This document shows positions 33,872 to 43,859 of a stretch of 64,000 nucleotides of DNA, in pieces. The translations under genes were made by a program, and so were the position numbers. Under the pieces are notes generated by a model, which saw only the letters and a program-made list of their open reading frames with translations, did not search any database and had not been told where the DNA came from. Location of the stretch: the NCBI GenBank assembly GCA_029550525.1, contig JAKPHF010000064.1, forward strand, positions 124,001 to 188,000. The letters are read 5' to 3'. Position 1 is the first letter of the stretch, and each line of letters opens with the position of its first letter. Source of the stretch: Planctomycetota bacterium. Its GTDB lineage: Bacteria > Planctomycetota > Phycisphaerae > UBA1845 > PWPN01.

Positions 33872-34798
33872 TCAGCTCGCCCGTTTACGCTTTCCGGATT
33901 TGGCCCGGCCCTTGGCGGCAGGTTTGGTCGCGGGCTTGGCCGCGGACTTCGTAGTCTTGGCCGCCTTGGCGGGTTTGGATGCGGCCGTACCGCGGGTCTT
34001 CGCGGTGTTTTCGACGCTCTTCTTCAACAGGTCCATGATGTTGATCACACCAGTGTCGGTCTCCTTCGGCTCGGCGACGCCCGCTTCGGCCAGCGGTTGC
34101 GTCTCGCCTTTCTCTGCCTTTTCCTCGATCCACTGCATCAAGGCGTCCCGGTAATCGTCGTGATACTTGGCCGGTTCCCACGGGCCGCTCATGCTGGCCA
34201 CCAGTCGCTGGGCCATCTCGATCTCTTTGGGGCTGATCTTGTAGTCCTCGAGTTTGCGTCCCGGGAAGTCATAATCCGAAACGTCGCGCAACTCGTCGTG
34301 GAAGCGTAACAGATTCAGCACGAGAGCGTCTCCCTCGACGAGCAGTGCGGCCAGGTATTGCCGCGTGCGAATCACGACCTTGGCAATGCCCGCCTTCTTG
34401 GTGCGCCGCAGCGTTTCCCGCAGGAGCACGTATCCTTTCTCGCCTTTCTTGCCCGGCACCAGGTAATACGGCTTGTCGAAGTACACATATTCGATCGAGC
34501 CGGCATCGACGAAATCCTCGATCTCGATGGTCCGGCTCGATTCGACCGCGGCTCGCTTGAAGTCCTCATCGCTGAGCAACACGTACTCGCCGTCGCGATA
34601 CTCGTAACCCTTGACGATGTCGCCCCAGGGCACCTCCTCGCCCGTCTTTTCGTTCTTGCGCTCGTACTTGATTGGGGCCAGGTTGCGGCCGTCGAGCATG
34701 CGGAAGGGCATTTCCTTGCGGTTCTCGGCGGGGTACAACACCACCGGGACGTTGACGAGGCCGAAGGAGATGCTCCCGTTCCAGATGGGACGCGGCAT
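33872..34798 (-). CDS. ku: Ku protein, DNA end binding (non-homologous end joining)
   Basis: Homodimeric ring that binds double-strand ends and recruits LigD. The 308-residue protein starts MPRPIWNGSISFGLVNVPV, the Ku-family N-terminus, and includes YEYRDGEYVLLSDEDF and SGPWEPAKYHDDYRDAL. The C-terminus is an extended Lys/Ala/Thr-rich tail (about 265-308) that is likely disordered and basic, as in several bacterial Ku proteins, and could bind DNA without ends. The ATG at 34798 is preceded by GGAG; a frame open to 35119 adds an Arg/Ser-rich segment with no homology. It is the first gene of a two-gene operon with ligD. Confidence 0.96.
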   Translation of the reverse strand: MPRPIWNGSISFGLVNVPVVLYPAENRKEMPFRMLDGRNLAPIKYERKNEKTGEEVPWGDIVKGYEYRDGEYVLLSDEDFKRAAVESSRTIEIEDFVDAGSIEYVYFDKPYYLVPGKKGEKGYVLLRETLRRTKKAGIAKVVIRTRQYLAALLVEGDALVLNLLRFHDELRDVSDYDFPGRKLEDYKISPKEIEMAQRLVASMSGPWEPAKYHDDYRDALMQWIEEKAEKGETQPLAEAGVAEPKETDTGVINIMDLLKKSVENTAKTRGTAASKPAKAAKTTKSAAKPATKPAAKGRAKSGKRKRAS

Positions 34799-35069
34799 GG
34801 TAGCCCACTCCGAAGCGATCCGGGGATCAGGGATTGCCCATCGATCCGAGCTGGCCGACCGAACCCGACCAACTGACAAAGAAATTTTACGTCCTGTACG
34901 GGCTCGTCGAATCGCCCGGCTTCGGGCGGTCGCGCCGTTTGGGAGACGTGCCCAGGCCTGAGCGATGACGATTCCCCAGGCGGATGGCAGGGCGAGAGCC
35001 GGTCTGGTCCGATCTGTTCCGTCCATCCTATAAGTGAATGAGGGATACCGGCTTCGAGGAGGCTTGATC

Positions 35070-35534
35070 ATGCTCACGGAACTGATGGCGGATACGGCCA
35101 CGCGTGTCAGCGAATGCACGGACGATGCCGTTAACTGGCGGTTGCGACATCAGACCGAAGCCAATATTCTGCACTGCGCGTTGAAGCCGGAGCACATTGA
35201 CCGCCGGTTGCAGGAACTGGATCGCGAATGGGATATCGAGCGGGCCGTGGAGACTCACTGTGCCCTGGTGAGTCTGGCCGGGCTGGCCTTGGGCGTCAAG
35301 TGGCCCAAATGGCTGCTCCTGCCGGCGGTGGCTTGTTCGTTCATGTTGATGCACACGGCTTCGGGCTGGTATCCGCCCCTGCCCATCCTGCGTCGTCTCG
35401 GCGTGCGGACCGCCCGTGAGATCGAACAGGAGCGTCACGCTCTCAAGGCGATCCGCGGCGACTTTGACCGGGCCAGTGCAGCTGGGGACGAGGTGACCAA
35501 GGCTCGCCGGGCTATGGAAGCGGTGGACGTGTGA
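35070..35534 (+). CDS. DUF2892-like small membrane protein
   Basis: A 154-residue protein. Residues about 62-100 form two hydrophobic segments, followed by HTASGWYPPLPILRRLGVRT-type sequence that closely fits the DUF2892/YgaP-like membrane domain. The final helix is charged (REIEQERHALKAIRGDF). GAGGAGGC lies before the ATG. It is divergent from ku and may share a stress-related promoter region with it (34799-35069, no other feature seen there). The function of DUF2892 is unknown. Confidence 0.75.
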   Translation: MLTELMADTATRVSECTDDAVNWRLRHQTEANILHCALKPEHIDRRLQELDREWDIERAVETHCALVSLAGLALGVKWPKWLLLPAVACSFMLMHTASGWYPPLPILRRLGVRTAREIEQERHALKAIRGDFDRASAAGDEVTKARRAMEAVDV

Positions 35535-35561
35535 GCGGGGGGCGGGCAGCTTGCCCGCCTC
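35535..35561. repeat. GGGGCGGGCAGCTTGCCCGCC palindrome
   Basis: GC palindrome of the same family as 53133-53159, lying directly after the DUF2892-like gene. It could act as a hairpin in the mRNA. Confidence 0.6.
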
Positions 35562-35582
35562 ATGGATAGGATAGCTATCCAT
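35562..35582. promoter_or_regulatory. ATGGATAG/CTATCCAT inverted repeat
   Basis: ATGGATAG (35562-35569) and CTATCCAT (35575-35582) form a perfect 8-base inverted repeat around GATAG. It lies in the gap before the DUF3309 gene. It may be an operator or an RNA hairpin; no regulator is known. Confidence 0.35.
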
Positions 35583-35731
35583 CCATAGGCTGGGTGATGC
35601 AAAGGGAGTGGCGGACGATCCGTGCAACGTTTGCGGTTCCGACCTTATTGGTGAGCGTCGATTGATAGGCACGCACGGGTCCGAAGCGGGCTTAGATCCC
35701 AGGTTCCCGGTTCGGTGACAAGGAGCAATGT

Positions 35732-35899
35732 ATGATCGGCTGGATTCTCCTGATCATCCTGGTTTTGTTGGTGCTCGGTGCGATTCCGGCTTGGCCGTAC
35801 AGCCGGGATTGGGGTTACTATCCGAGCGGCGTGCTCGGGCTTCTCCTCCTGGTCCTGCTCGTGCTCATCTTGCTGGGCGTATTCCCGACCACCACTTGA
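35732..35899 (+). CDS. DUF3309-type tiny membrane protein
   Basis: A 55-residue protein with two hydrophobic stretches around PAWPYSRDWGYYPSG, the hallmark of the DUF3309 family. AAGGAG (35720-35725) precedes the ATG at 35732; an overlapping frame starting four bases earlier lacks protein-like character. DUF3309 genes are seen in general-stress regulons of other bacteria (family knowledge). Here it lies between the DUF2892-like gene and an alcohol dehydrogenase, in a region dense in stress functions. Molecular role unknown. Confidence 0.85.
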   Translation: MIGWILLIILVLLVLGAIPAWPYSRDWGYYPSGVLGLLLLVLLVLILLGVFPTTT

Positions 35900-36092
35900 C
35901 CGCGCGATTGGCCCCACTATGCCGCACAGCCGCTACGCGCTGTATACATCGTCCGCCGCCGGGCGATGAAGGCGCAGCTCCAGACGCTGCGCCAACGGCC
36001 TCGACTTCATGACTATGATCGATGAAGAGGGGGATGAGCCGTCGGAGGGTGTGACGTGTCAGGCTTAAGCCACCAACTCCGGGAGGCTCTCC

Positions 36093-37328
36093 ATGAAAGC
36101 GGTCGTATTCCATGATATCGGCGACGTTCGCCTGGATGATGTGCCGGAGCCCACACTCCGGGAACCCCACGATGCCATCGTGAGGATTACCGCAACGGCC
36201 ATCTGCGGCACGGATCTGCACATGATCCGCGGCACGGTGGGTGAGATGGTCAGCGGCACGATTCTGGGGCACGAGGGCGTGGGCGTGGTGGAGGAAGTGG
36301 GCAGCGGCGTCCGCAACTTCAAACCGGGCGACCGCGTGGTGATCCCATCCACCATCGGTTGCGGCTACTGCTCATACTGCCGGGCAGGCTACTTCGCTCA
36401 GTGCGACAACGCCAATCCGAACGGCCTGCGAGCGGGGACCTGCTTCTACGGCGGGCCCAGAAGCACCGGTCCCATCGACGGCTTGCAGGCCGAATGGGCC
36501 CGTGTACCGTTCGCGAACGTCAATCTCGTGCGGTTGCCGGAGGAAGTGGACGACGATGATGCCATCCTCCTGTCCGACATTTTTCCCACCGGGTACTTCG
36601 GAGCCGAGCAGGCCGAGATCAAACCGGGCGACACGGTGGCGGTGTTCGGATGCGGCCCCGTCGGCCAGTTCGCGATTCTCAGCGCGCTGCTGATGGGAGC
36701 CGGCCGCGTGATCGCGGTCGATACCGTTCCCTGCCGCTTGCAGATGGCTCGGAACGTGGGGGCGGAGGTGGTTGATTTCAATCGCGAAGATCCAGTCGAA
36801 GCCATCCTGGAGCTGACCGGCGGCATCGGCGTGGATCGAGCCATCGACGCCGTGGGCGTGGACGCCATTCGGCCCAAGGGCGGGCCGGCAGCGGCGAAGA
36901 GCTTCCGGCAGCAGGACCATTTCCGGGCAGAACTGCAGCAGGTGGCGCCCATCACGCATCCGGACAACAGCGGACACTGGACGCCCGGTGATGCGCCATC
37001 GCAGGCGATCGAATGGGCGGTGGAAGCGTTGGCCAAGGCCGGGACGCTGTCGGTCATCGGGTTCTATCCCCCGACGATGGATTTCTTCCCGTTCGGGATG
37101 GCCCTGAGCAAGAACCTGACCCTCAATGCAGGTAACTGCAATCACCGCCGGTACATTCCTCACTTACTGGAACTCATCGAGTCCGGCGCGGTGAATCTCA
37201 CTCCGTTCGTGACCAACCTGGAACCACTATCCACGGCCGTGGATGCCTATAAAGCATTTGACGAGAGGCAGACCGGCTGGATCAAGGTGGAACTGATTCC
37301 CGAGTTGTCTTTCGCCTGCACTCCTTGA
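36093..37328 (+). CDS. Zn-dependent alcohol/formaldehyde-dehydrogenase-like MDR enzyme
   Basis: Medium-chain dehydrogenase of 411 residues. Catalytic zinc ligands are visible at CGTDLH (Cys38) and GHEGVG (His60, Glu61). A structural zinc site is formed by Cys90, Cys93, Cys96 and Cys104. The nucleotide fold has GCGPVG near residues 186-191. An insertion around 265-310 (GPAAAKSFRQQDHF and on) is shared with the glutathione-independent formaldehyde-dehydrogenase-like MDR group. GGGAGG precedes the ATG. Its stop lies 14 bases before the glgX start, so it can be co-transcribed with the trehalose operon. Substrate uncertain. A paralogue is at 46710-47876. Confidence 0.9.
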   Translation: MKAVVFHDIGDVRLDDVPEPTLREPHDAIVRITATAICGTDLHMIRGTVGEMVSGTILGHEGVGVVEEVGSGVRNFKPGDRVVIPSTIGCGYCSYCRAGYFAQCDNANPNGLRAGTCFYGGPRSTGPIDGLQAEWARVPFANVNLVRLPEEVDDDDAILLSDIFPTGYFGAEQAEIKPGDTVAVFGCGPVGQFAILSALLMGAGRVIAVDTVPCRLQMARNVGAEVVDFNREDPVEAILELTGGIGVDRAIDAVGVDAIRPKGGPAAAKSFRQQDHFRAELQQVAPITHPDNSGHWTPGDAPSQAIEWAVEALAKAGTLSVIGFYPPTMDFFPFGMALSKNLTLNAGNCNHRRYIPHLLELIESGAVNLTPFVTNLEPLSTAVDAYKAFDERQTGWIKVELIPELSFACTP

Positions 37329-37342
37329 AAACGGAGTTGCCT

Positions 37343-39445
37343 ATGCAGGTGTTTCCCGGGGCCCATTACCCACTCGGAGCAACTTTCGACGGGGCGGGCA
37401 CGAATTTCGCCGTCTTTTCCGAGGTGGCCGAGAAGGTCGATCTCTGTCTGTTCGATGACGACGGCAACGAGACATGCGTGCCGCTTCCGGAATGTACGGC
37501 CTATGTATGGCATGGGTATCTCCCCGAAGTCCTCCCCGGGCAGCGATACGGATACCGGGTGCACGGGCCATGGGACGCCAAGCAGGGTCACCGCTGCAAT
37601 CCCGCCAAGCTGCTGCTCGACCCGTATGCCAAGGCTACCGCGGGCGACCTGCAGTGGGATGAAGCCTTGTTTGCCTACCGCTTCGGTGATCCGGACGGTC
37701 CACCCAGCGACGCCGACAGCGCGCCGTTCATGCTCAAGTCGGTGGTCATCAACCCGTTCTTCGACTGGAGTCGCGACCGATCGCCAGGCCACACGCTGCA
37801 CGAAAGCGTGATTTACGAGGCCCATGTGAAGGGATTGACCAAGCTACATCCCGAGCTGCCCGAGGAATTGCGCGGCACGTACGCCGCCCTGGCCCACCCG
37901 GTGATGCTCGACTACTTCAAGGACTTGGGCATTACCGCCGTCGAATTGATGCCCGTCCACGAGTTCGTGCACGACAAGCATCTGGTCGAACAGGGTCGCC
38001 GCAATTATTGGGGATACAACTCGATCTGCTATTTCGCCCCGCATCACGAATACGCTTCCAACTCAGGCCCGGGCCATCAGGTGCAGGAATTCAAGGCCAT
38101 GGTGCAGCGACTGCATGAAGCGGACATCGAGGTCATCCTGGACGTGGTGTACAACCACACCGCCGAGGGCAATCATCTGGGGCCGATGCTCTCGTTCAAG
38201 GGCCTCGACAACACGGCGTATTACCGGCTCATGCCCGACGATCATCGGTATTACATGGACTACACGGGGACGGGCAATACGCTCAACGTGCGTCATCCGC
38301 AGGTGCTGCAACTCATCATGGACTCGCTGCGGTACTGGGTGACCGAGATGCACGTGGACGGCTTCCGGTTCGACCTGGCGGCAGCGCTGGCCCGCGAACT
38401 GCACGATGTGGATCGGCTGAGCGCCTTCTTCGACATCATCCACCAGGACCCCATCGTCGGGCAGGTGAAGCTCATCGCCGAGCCCTGGGACATCGGCGAG
38501 GGCGGCTATCAGGTGGGCAACTTCCCGCCCCAGTGGTCGGAATGGAACGGACGGTATCGTGACGATGTCCGCGATTACTGGCGAGGCTGCGATCAGACTT
38601 TGGGCGAGTTCGCCAACCGGTTCACCGGCAGTTCCGATTTGTACGAGCGGACGGGGCGGCGGCCTCATGCCAGCGTGAACTTCGTGACCGCCCACGACGG
38701 CTTCACGCTCCGCGACCTGGTCTCGTACAACGAGAAGCACAACGAGGCCAACGGCGAGGACAATCGCGACGGCCACAACGACAACCGGTCGTGGAACTGC
38801 GGCGTGGAAGGCCCGACGGACGATCCGCACGTGCTGGCCCTGCGCCACCGGCAGAGCCGCAACTTCCTGGCGACATTGTTTCTCTCACAGGGGATCCCGA
38901 TGCTCCTGCACGGCGATGAAATCGGCCGCACGCAGCAGGGCAACAACAACGCCTATTGCCAGGACAACGAGCTGTCGTGGGTGGACTGGGCCAACGCCGA
39001 CGAGGAACTCCTGGAGTTCACGCGCAAGTTAATCCATTTTCGCCGGGAGCATCCGGTGTTCCGGCGGTGGAAGTGGTTCCACGGCCGGCCGATTCACGGC
39101 ACCGGTGTGACCGACATCGCCTGGTACAAGCCGGACGGCAAGGAGATGAAGAAGGCCGATTGGCAGCACGGATACGCCAAATCGCTTCAGGTGTTTCTGG
39201 CCGGCGATCTGCGCAGCATCGACCAGCGCGGCCAGCCCATCATCGACAGCGACTTTCTCGTGCTGTTCAACGCGCATTACGAACCGATGGTGTTCACCAT
39301 TCCCTCTCGCAAGCCGGGACGCACGTGGAAGAAGGTGTTCGACACGCAGGTGGTGGCCATTCCCGACAGCGCTCCGGTGTACCAGGAATCCGAGCAAATC
39401 TCGCTCGAGTCACGTTCCCTGGTGGTATTGCAGCATGTTGAGTAG
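37343..39445 (+). CDS. glgX: Glycogen debranching enzyme GlgX (GH13)
   Basis: Cleaves alpha-1,6 branches of glycogen to release maltodextrins for TreY/TreZ. It has 700 residues, with an N-terminal CBM48-like domain (about 1-130) followed by the GH13 barrel. The catalytic triad is intact: nucleophile Asp in GFRFDLAAAL, acid/base Glu in IAEPWDIG, stabilising Asp in TAHDGFTLRD. The ATG at 37343 has GGAG upstream; the earlier TTG at 37325 overlaps the previous stop codon. It leads a four-gene GH13 operon; its stop overlaps the start of treY by 11 bases. Confidence 0.95.
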   Translation: MQVFPGAHYPLGATFDGAGTNFAVFSEVAEKVDLCLFDDDGNETCVPLPECTAYVWHGYLPEVLPGQRYGYRVHGPWDAKQGHRCNPAKLLLDPYAKATAGDLQWDEALFAYRFGDPDGPPSDADSAPFMLKSVVINPFFDWSRDRSPGHTLHESVIYEAHVKGLTKLHPELPEELRGTYAALAHPVMLDYFKDLGITAVELMPVHEFVHDKHLVEQGRRNYWGYNSICYFAPHHEYASNSGPGHQVQEFKAMVQRLHEADIEVILDVVYNHTAEGNHLGPMLSFKGLDNTAYYRLMPDDHRYYMDYTGTGNTLNVRHPQVLQLIMDSLRYWVTEMHVDGFRFDLAAALARELHDVDRLSAFFDIIHQDPIVGQVKLIAEPWDIGEGGYQVGNFPPQWSEWNGRYRDDVRDYWRGCDQTLGEFANRFTGSSDLYERTGRRPHASVNFVTAHDGFTLRDLVSYNEKHNEANGEDNRDGHNDNRSWNCGVEGPTDDPHVLALRHRQSRNFLATLFLSQGIPMLLHGDEIGRTQQGNNNAYCQDNELSWVDWANADEELLEFTRKLIHFRREHPVFRRWKWFHGRPIHGTGVTDIAWYKPDGKEMKKADWQHGYAKSLQVFLAGDLRSIDQRGQPIIDSDFLVLFNAHYEPMVFTIPSRKPGRTWKKVFDTQVVAIPDSAPVYQESEQISLESRSLVVLQHVE

Positions 39446-42101
39446 CTCGACCAGGCTGCCATCCTCGACCTACCGCCTTCAGATGACGGCGGACTTCGGA
39501 TTCGACGCCGCCGCGACCACGGCCGACTACCTGGCCCGCCTCGGGGTCAGCCATCTGTACCTGTCGCCGTATCTGCAGGCGGGCAAGGGCAGCACGCACG
39601 GCTACGACGTGGTCAACCACAAGCGGATGAACGTCGAGCTGGGAGGTGAAGCGGCGCATCGGCGATTTTGCGAGGTGTTGGCGGAAAAAGGCTTGGGGCA
39701 AGTGCTTGACATCGTGCCCAACCACATGGCCATCAGCGGGGAAGCCAACGACCTATGGTGGGACGTTTTGGAGAACGGGCGGGCCAGCCGCTATGCCACG
39801 TACTTCGATATTGACTGGGAGACGCCCGAGTCGAAGTCGAGAGGCAAGGTGCTCTTGCCCGTGCTGGGCGAGCACTACGGGCCGGCGGTCGAGAAGGGCG
39901 AGCTGCAGATCAAGCGCCAGGGCTGCGCGTTCACGGTTGTGTATTACGAGCATGCCACGCCGCTCGCCCCCGAGTCATTGCACGAAATTCTGGTGACGGG
40001 GGGCGAGCGTGCCGGCTGCGACTGGCTGGTGTTTCTGGCTGATTCGTTTGCCCGCCTTCCTGCTGAGTTCGATGCCGAGAGCGCGGAGCGGCGGCATCGC
40101 TTCAAAGTGCTTCTATTCGACCGGCTGGCTCGCCTGTTCGACGATCAGCCGCCCGTCGCAGCGGCCGTGGACGGCGTCATCAACGAAGTCAACACCGAGC
40201 CGGACGCCATGGATCGGCTGCTCAACGCCCAGCATTACCGCCTGGCCTACTGGCGGACGGCCGGACGCGAGCTGAACTATCGGCGCTTCTTCAACATCGA
40301 CACGCTGGCCGGCATCGCCATCGAAAACGAAAAGGTCTTCAACGACACGCACACGCTGCTTCTGCGGTGGGTGCGGGAAGGTTGTCTCGACGGCTTGCGC
40401 ATCGACCACATCGACGGACTCCGCAATCCGCGCGAATACCTGCAGCGGCTGGCCACGGCGGCGCCGGAACTGTGGATCCTGGTAGAGAAGATTCTGGCTC
40501 CCGGCGAAATGCTGCCTCGCGACTGGCCGGTGGCCGGCACGACGGGCTACGACTTTCTCAACGAGGTGGGCGGGCTGTTCGTGGACTCCCGAAACGAAGC
40601 CGCCATGACCGACGTCTATCGCGAGTTCACCGGTGTCCGCGATTCGTACGATGAGATCGTCCGCGACAGCAAGCACCTCATGCTCCGCGAGGCGTTCGGC
40701 GGCGAGTTGAACCGCTTGACCAACATGCTGGTCGAGATCACCGAGCGCCATCGGGCCTATCGCGATTACAACCGTCACGAACTGCACGAAGCCTTGCGTG
40801 AACTCATCGTGGCCATGCCGGTGTACCGCACGTATGGCCGAGCCGGCGACGCTTACGTCAGCGAGCAGGATCTTGCCGTTCTCAACGCCGCACTGAACGA
40901 CGCCCGCGCTCGCAGACCCGATCTGGACGCAGGGTTGTGGCAATTCCTGTCCGATCTGCTCACGTTCAAAGTGCCGGGCGAACGTGAAGGTGACTTCGTG
41001 ATGCGGTTTCAGCAGGTGTCCGGCCCGGTGATGGCCAAGGGCGTCGAGGACACCGCGTTCTATCGCTACTACCGGTTGGTCTCGCTCAACGAAGTGGGCG
41101 GCGATCCCGGTGTGTTCGGTCTTTCGGTCGAAGAGTTCCATCGCCGTTGCGGCGAGCGACAGCAGCGCTGGCCGGGGACCATGCTCACGACCGCCACGCA
41201 CGACACCAAACGCGGCGAGGACACCCGTACGCGCATCAGCCTATTGTCGGAGATACCGGATCGATGGGCCGAGGCGGTGCGCCGCTGGGCCAGCATGAAC
41301 GAGAAGCATCGTCGGGCCGCCGGTCCCGATCGCAACGACGAGTATCTGATCTATCAGACGCTGGTCGGAACGTGGCTCATCGAGATCGACCGTTTGGCTG
41401 ATTACCTGCTCAAGGCGTTGCGCGAGTCGAAGGTCCACACCAACTGGGTGTATCCGGACACGGCCTACGAGGAGGCGGTGACCAACTTTGCCAAAGCCAT
41501 CGTGCAAGATCGCGATTTCATTGACGATCTCGAACGATTCGTCGCGCCGCTTCGGCTTCCCGCGTACATCTCATCGCTATCACAGGCGCTGATCAAGTAC
41601 ACCGCACCAGGCGTGCCCGATTCGTACCAGGGCACGGAACTGTGGGACTTCAGCCTGGTGGACCCGGACAACCGCCGGCCTGTCGATTACACGCAACGCT
41701 GCCGAATGCTCGACGAAGTGGAGTCCATCGACGATCCGGCCCGATTGTGGGACTGCATGGAGACCGGCAAGCCGAAGTTGTTCCTGGCTCATCGCGTGCT
41801 GCAGTTTCGGCGCCGGCGGCCCGAGCTGTTCGGACCGGCGGGGGCTTATGAGCCGCTGGCGGTATCGGGGGCCAAACGCGATCACGCCGTGGCGTTCATG
41901 CGTGGTGGGGCGGCGGTGACCATCGCGCCGCGGCTAGTGCTCACGTTGGACGGCGACTGGGGCGATACGCACGTCGCGCTCCCGGCAGGCGAGTGGCGCA
42001 ATATTTTCACGGGGCAAGCCGTGCGGGGTAAGGCGGTGCTGGGCGAGCTGATGCGCGCCTTTCCGGTCGTGTTGCTGGCAAAACAGGGGGAGCCGTCATG
42101 A
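39435..42101 (+). CDS. treY: Malto-oligosyltrehalose synthase TreY
   Basis: Converts the reducing-end alpha-1,4 linkage of a maltodextrin into an alpha,alpha-1,1 linkage. It has 888 residues, with GH13 regions such as DIVPNHMAISG and GLRIDHIDGL (nucleophile Asp), LVEKILAPGE (Glu), and TATHDTKRGEDTR (Asp), all specific to TreY. The N-terminal SSTYRLQMTADFGFDAA is the family start. It overlaps glgX by 11 bases and treZ by 4 bases (ATGA), so translation is tightly coupled. Confidence 0.96.
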   Translation: MLSSSTRLPSSTYRLQMTADFGFDAAATTADYLARLGVSHLYLSPYLQAGKGSTHGYDVVNHKRMNVELGGEAAHRRFCEVLAEKGLGQVLDIVPNHMAISGEANDLWWDVLENGRASRYATYFDIDWETPESKSRGKVLLPVLGEHYGPAVEKGELQIKRQGCAFTVVYYEHATPLAPESLHEILVTGGERAGCDWLVFLADSFARLPAEFDAESAERRHRFKVLLFDRLARLFDDQPPVAAAVDGVINEVNTEPDAMDRLLNAQHYRLAYWRTAGRELNYRRFFNIDTLAGIAIENEKVFNDTHTLLLRWVREGCLDGLRIDHIDGLRNPREYLQRLATAAPELWILVEKILAPGEMLPRDWPVAGTTGYDFLNEVGGLFVDSRNEAAMTDVYREFTGVRDSYDEIVRDSKHLMLREAFGGELNRLTNMLVEITERHRAYRDYNRHELHEALRELIVAMPVYRTYGRAGDAYVSEQDLAVLNAALNDARARRPDLDAGLWQFLSDLLTFKVPGEREGDFVMRFQQVSGPVMAKGVEDTAFYRYYRLVSLNEVGGDPGVFGLSVEEFHRRCGERQQRWPGTMLTTATHDTKRGEDTRTRISLLSEIPDRWAEAVRRWASMNEKHRRAAGPDRNDEYLIYQTLVGTWLIEIDRLADYLLKALRESKVHTNWVYPDTAYEEAVTNFAKAIVQDRDFIDDLERFVAPLRLPAYISSLSQALIKYTAPGVPDSYQGTELWDFSLVDPDNRRPVDYTQRCRMLDEVESIDDPARLWDCMETGKPKLFLAHRVLQFRRRRPELFGPAGAYEPLAVSGAKRDHAVAFMRGGAAVTIAPRLVLTLDGDWGDTHVALPAGEWRNIFTGQAVRGKAVLGELMRAFPVVLLAKQGEPS

Positions 42102-43837
42102 GCGTCTTTCGAGTCTGGGCGCCGCGATCCCGGCGAGTCGAAGTGGAAATAGATGGCAGGACCGTCGCCATGCACGAAGCCGGCGCAGGTTGGTGGCAAG
42201 CCGACATCGCGCAGGCCGGACCGGGCATTGACTACGCGTTCCGGCTTGATGGCGGGCCGCCCATCCCCGATCCGCGCTCACCCTGGCAGCCTAACGGCCC
42301 GATGAAGCCGTCGCGCGTGCTGGATCATCACGCGTTTGCGTGGAGCGACCGCAACTGGCAATCGCGTCCGCTGTCGTCGGCGATCATCTACGAGTTGCAC
42401 ACCGGTACGTTCACACCCGAGGGTACGTTCGAGGCGATCATCGGCAAGCTCGACTACCTCAGCGATCTCGGCATCACGCACATCGAGTTGATGCCTATCA
42501 ATGAGTTCGACGGCCATCGTGGCTGGGGATACGACGGCGTCGCCATCTTCGCGCCGTTTCACGGGTACGGCGGGCCGGTCGGACTCAAGCGACTGGTCGA
42601 CGCCTGCCACGCCAAGGGCATCGGCGTCATCCTCGACGTCGTTTACAACCACTTCGGCCCGTCCGGTTGCTTCCTGGGCCAATTTGGACCGTACTTCACC
42701 GACCGTCACAAGACGCCCTGGGGCGAGGCGGTCAACTTCGATGGCCGCGACAGTGACGAGGTCCGCCGGTTCGTGATCGACAACGCCCTCATGTGGCTGC
42801 GCCATTACCATATGGACGGCCTGCGGCTGGACGGCATCCACGCCATCCTGGACAGCTCGGCCATGCATATTCTGGAGGAACTCGCGGAAGAGGTTCAGGA
42901 GCTGTCCACACGGCTCGGCCGGCACCTGTTCCTCATCGCCGAGAGCGACCTTAACGATCCGCGGGTGGTGCATTCGCGCGAGGTGGGCGGGTACGGCATC
43001 GACGCGCAGTGGAGCGACGATTTCCACCACACGCTGCACGTCACACTCACTGGCGAGCGGGTCGGCTACTATGCGGATTTCGACGGCCTGCCCGATCTGG
43101 CATACATCCTGCAACACGCGTTTCTGTACGACGGACGGTACTCGGTGTTCCGCGGCCGGCGCTACGGGCGGCCCACGCTCGGCTTGTCCGGTCACCGTTT
43201 CCTGGCCTACATGCAGAACCACGATCAGATCGGGAACCGGGCGCGCGGCGAGCGCATATCGCACCTGGTGAACCTCGATCGCGTGCGAATGGGCGCAGCC
43301 CTCGTGCTCACATCGCCCTTCGTGCCCATGATCTTCCAAGGCGAAGAGTGGGCTGCTGGTTCACCGTTTCAGTACTTCACCGGTTTCGAGGATCCCGAGC
43401 TGGGGCGCGCCGTTCGGGAAGGGCGCCGCAGCGAGTTCGCTTCGTTCGGCTGGAAGCCCGAGGATGTGCCGGACCCGCAATCGCCGGACACGTTCGCCCG
43501 CTCCAAACTCGACTGGGGCGAGCCGGGCCGAGAGCCGCACGCGTCCATGTTGCGCTGGTATCGCGACCTGATCGGCCTGCGGCGGCGCTGCGGCGAGTTG
43601 TCCAACGGGAACATGACAGCCACGCAGACCCGCTGCGACGAACGAGCGGGATGGCTCGCCGTACGCCGCGGACACGTCGCGCTAGCGTTCAATTTTTCCA
43701 CACATCCGCTGACCGTGCCGTTGGGGCCGGGCAGCGCGACCCACGTCCTCTTGAGTTCCAAGCCCGACGTTCGGCTGGATGGGGATAGTGTTCACCTCCC
43801 GCCCGAGACGGTCGTGATGCTCGGGCCGCCGGGGTGA
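42098..43837 (+). CDS. treZ: Malto-oligosyltrehalose trehalohydrolase TreZ
   Basis: Releases trehalose from the end produced by TreY. It has 579 residues, with a CBM48-like N-terminal domain (VFRVWAPRSRRVEVEIDG) then a GH13 barrel. Nucleophile Asp is in GLRLDGIHAI, Glu in LIAESDLND, and stabiliser Asp in MQNHDQIGN. The LDVVYNHFGPSG segment is typical of TreZ. GGGGAG precedes the ATG, which overlaps the treY stop. Together with glgX and treY it completes the glycogen-to-trehalose route. Confidence 0.95.
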   Translation: MSVFRVWAPRSRRVEVEIDGRTVAMHEAGAGWWQADIAQAGPGIDYAFRLDGGPPIPDPRSPWQPNGPMKPSRVLDHHAFAWSDRNWQSRPLSSAIIYELHTGTFTPEGTFEAIIGKLDYLSDLGITHIELMPINEFDGHRGWGYDGVAIFAPFHGYGGPVGLKRLVDACHAKGIGVILDVVYNHFGPSGCFLGQFGPYFTDRHKTPWGEAVNFDGRDSDEVRRFVIDNALMWLRHYHMDGLRLDGIHAILDSSAMHILEELAEEVQELSTRLGRHLFLIAESDLNDPRVVHSREVGGYGIDAQWSDDFHHTLHVTLTGERVGYYADFDGLPDLAYILQHAFLYDGRYSVFRGRRYGRPTLGLSGHRFLAYMQNHDQIGNRARGERISHLVNLDRVRMGAALVLTSPFVPMIFQGEEWAAGSPFQYFTGFEDPELGRAVREGRRSEFASFGWKPEDVPDPQSPDTFARSKLDWGEPGREPHASMLRWYRDLIGLRRRCGELSNGNMTATQTRCDERAGWLAVRRGHVALAFNFSTHPLTVPLGPGSATHVLLSSKPDVRLDGDSVHLPPETVVMLGPPG

Positions 43838-43859
43838 ACGGTACGTTTGGAGGTAGCGA

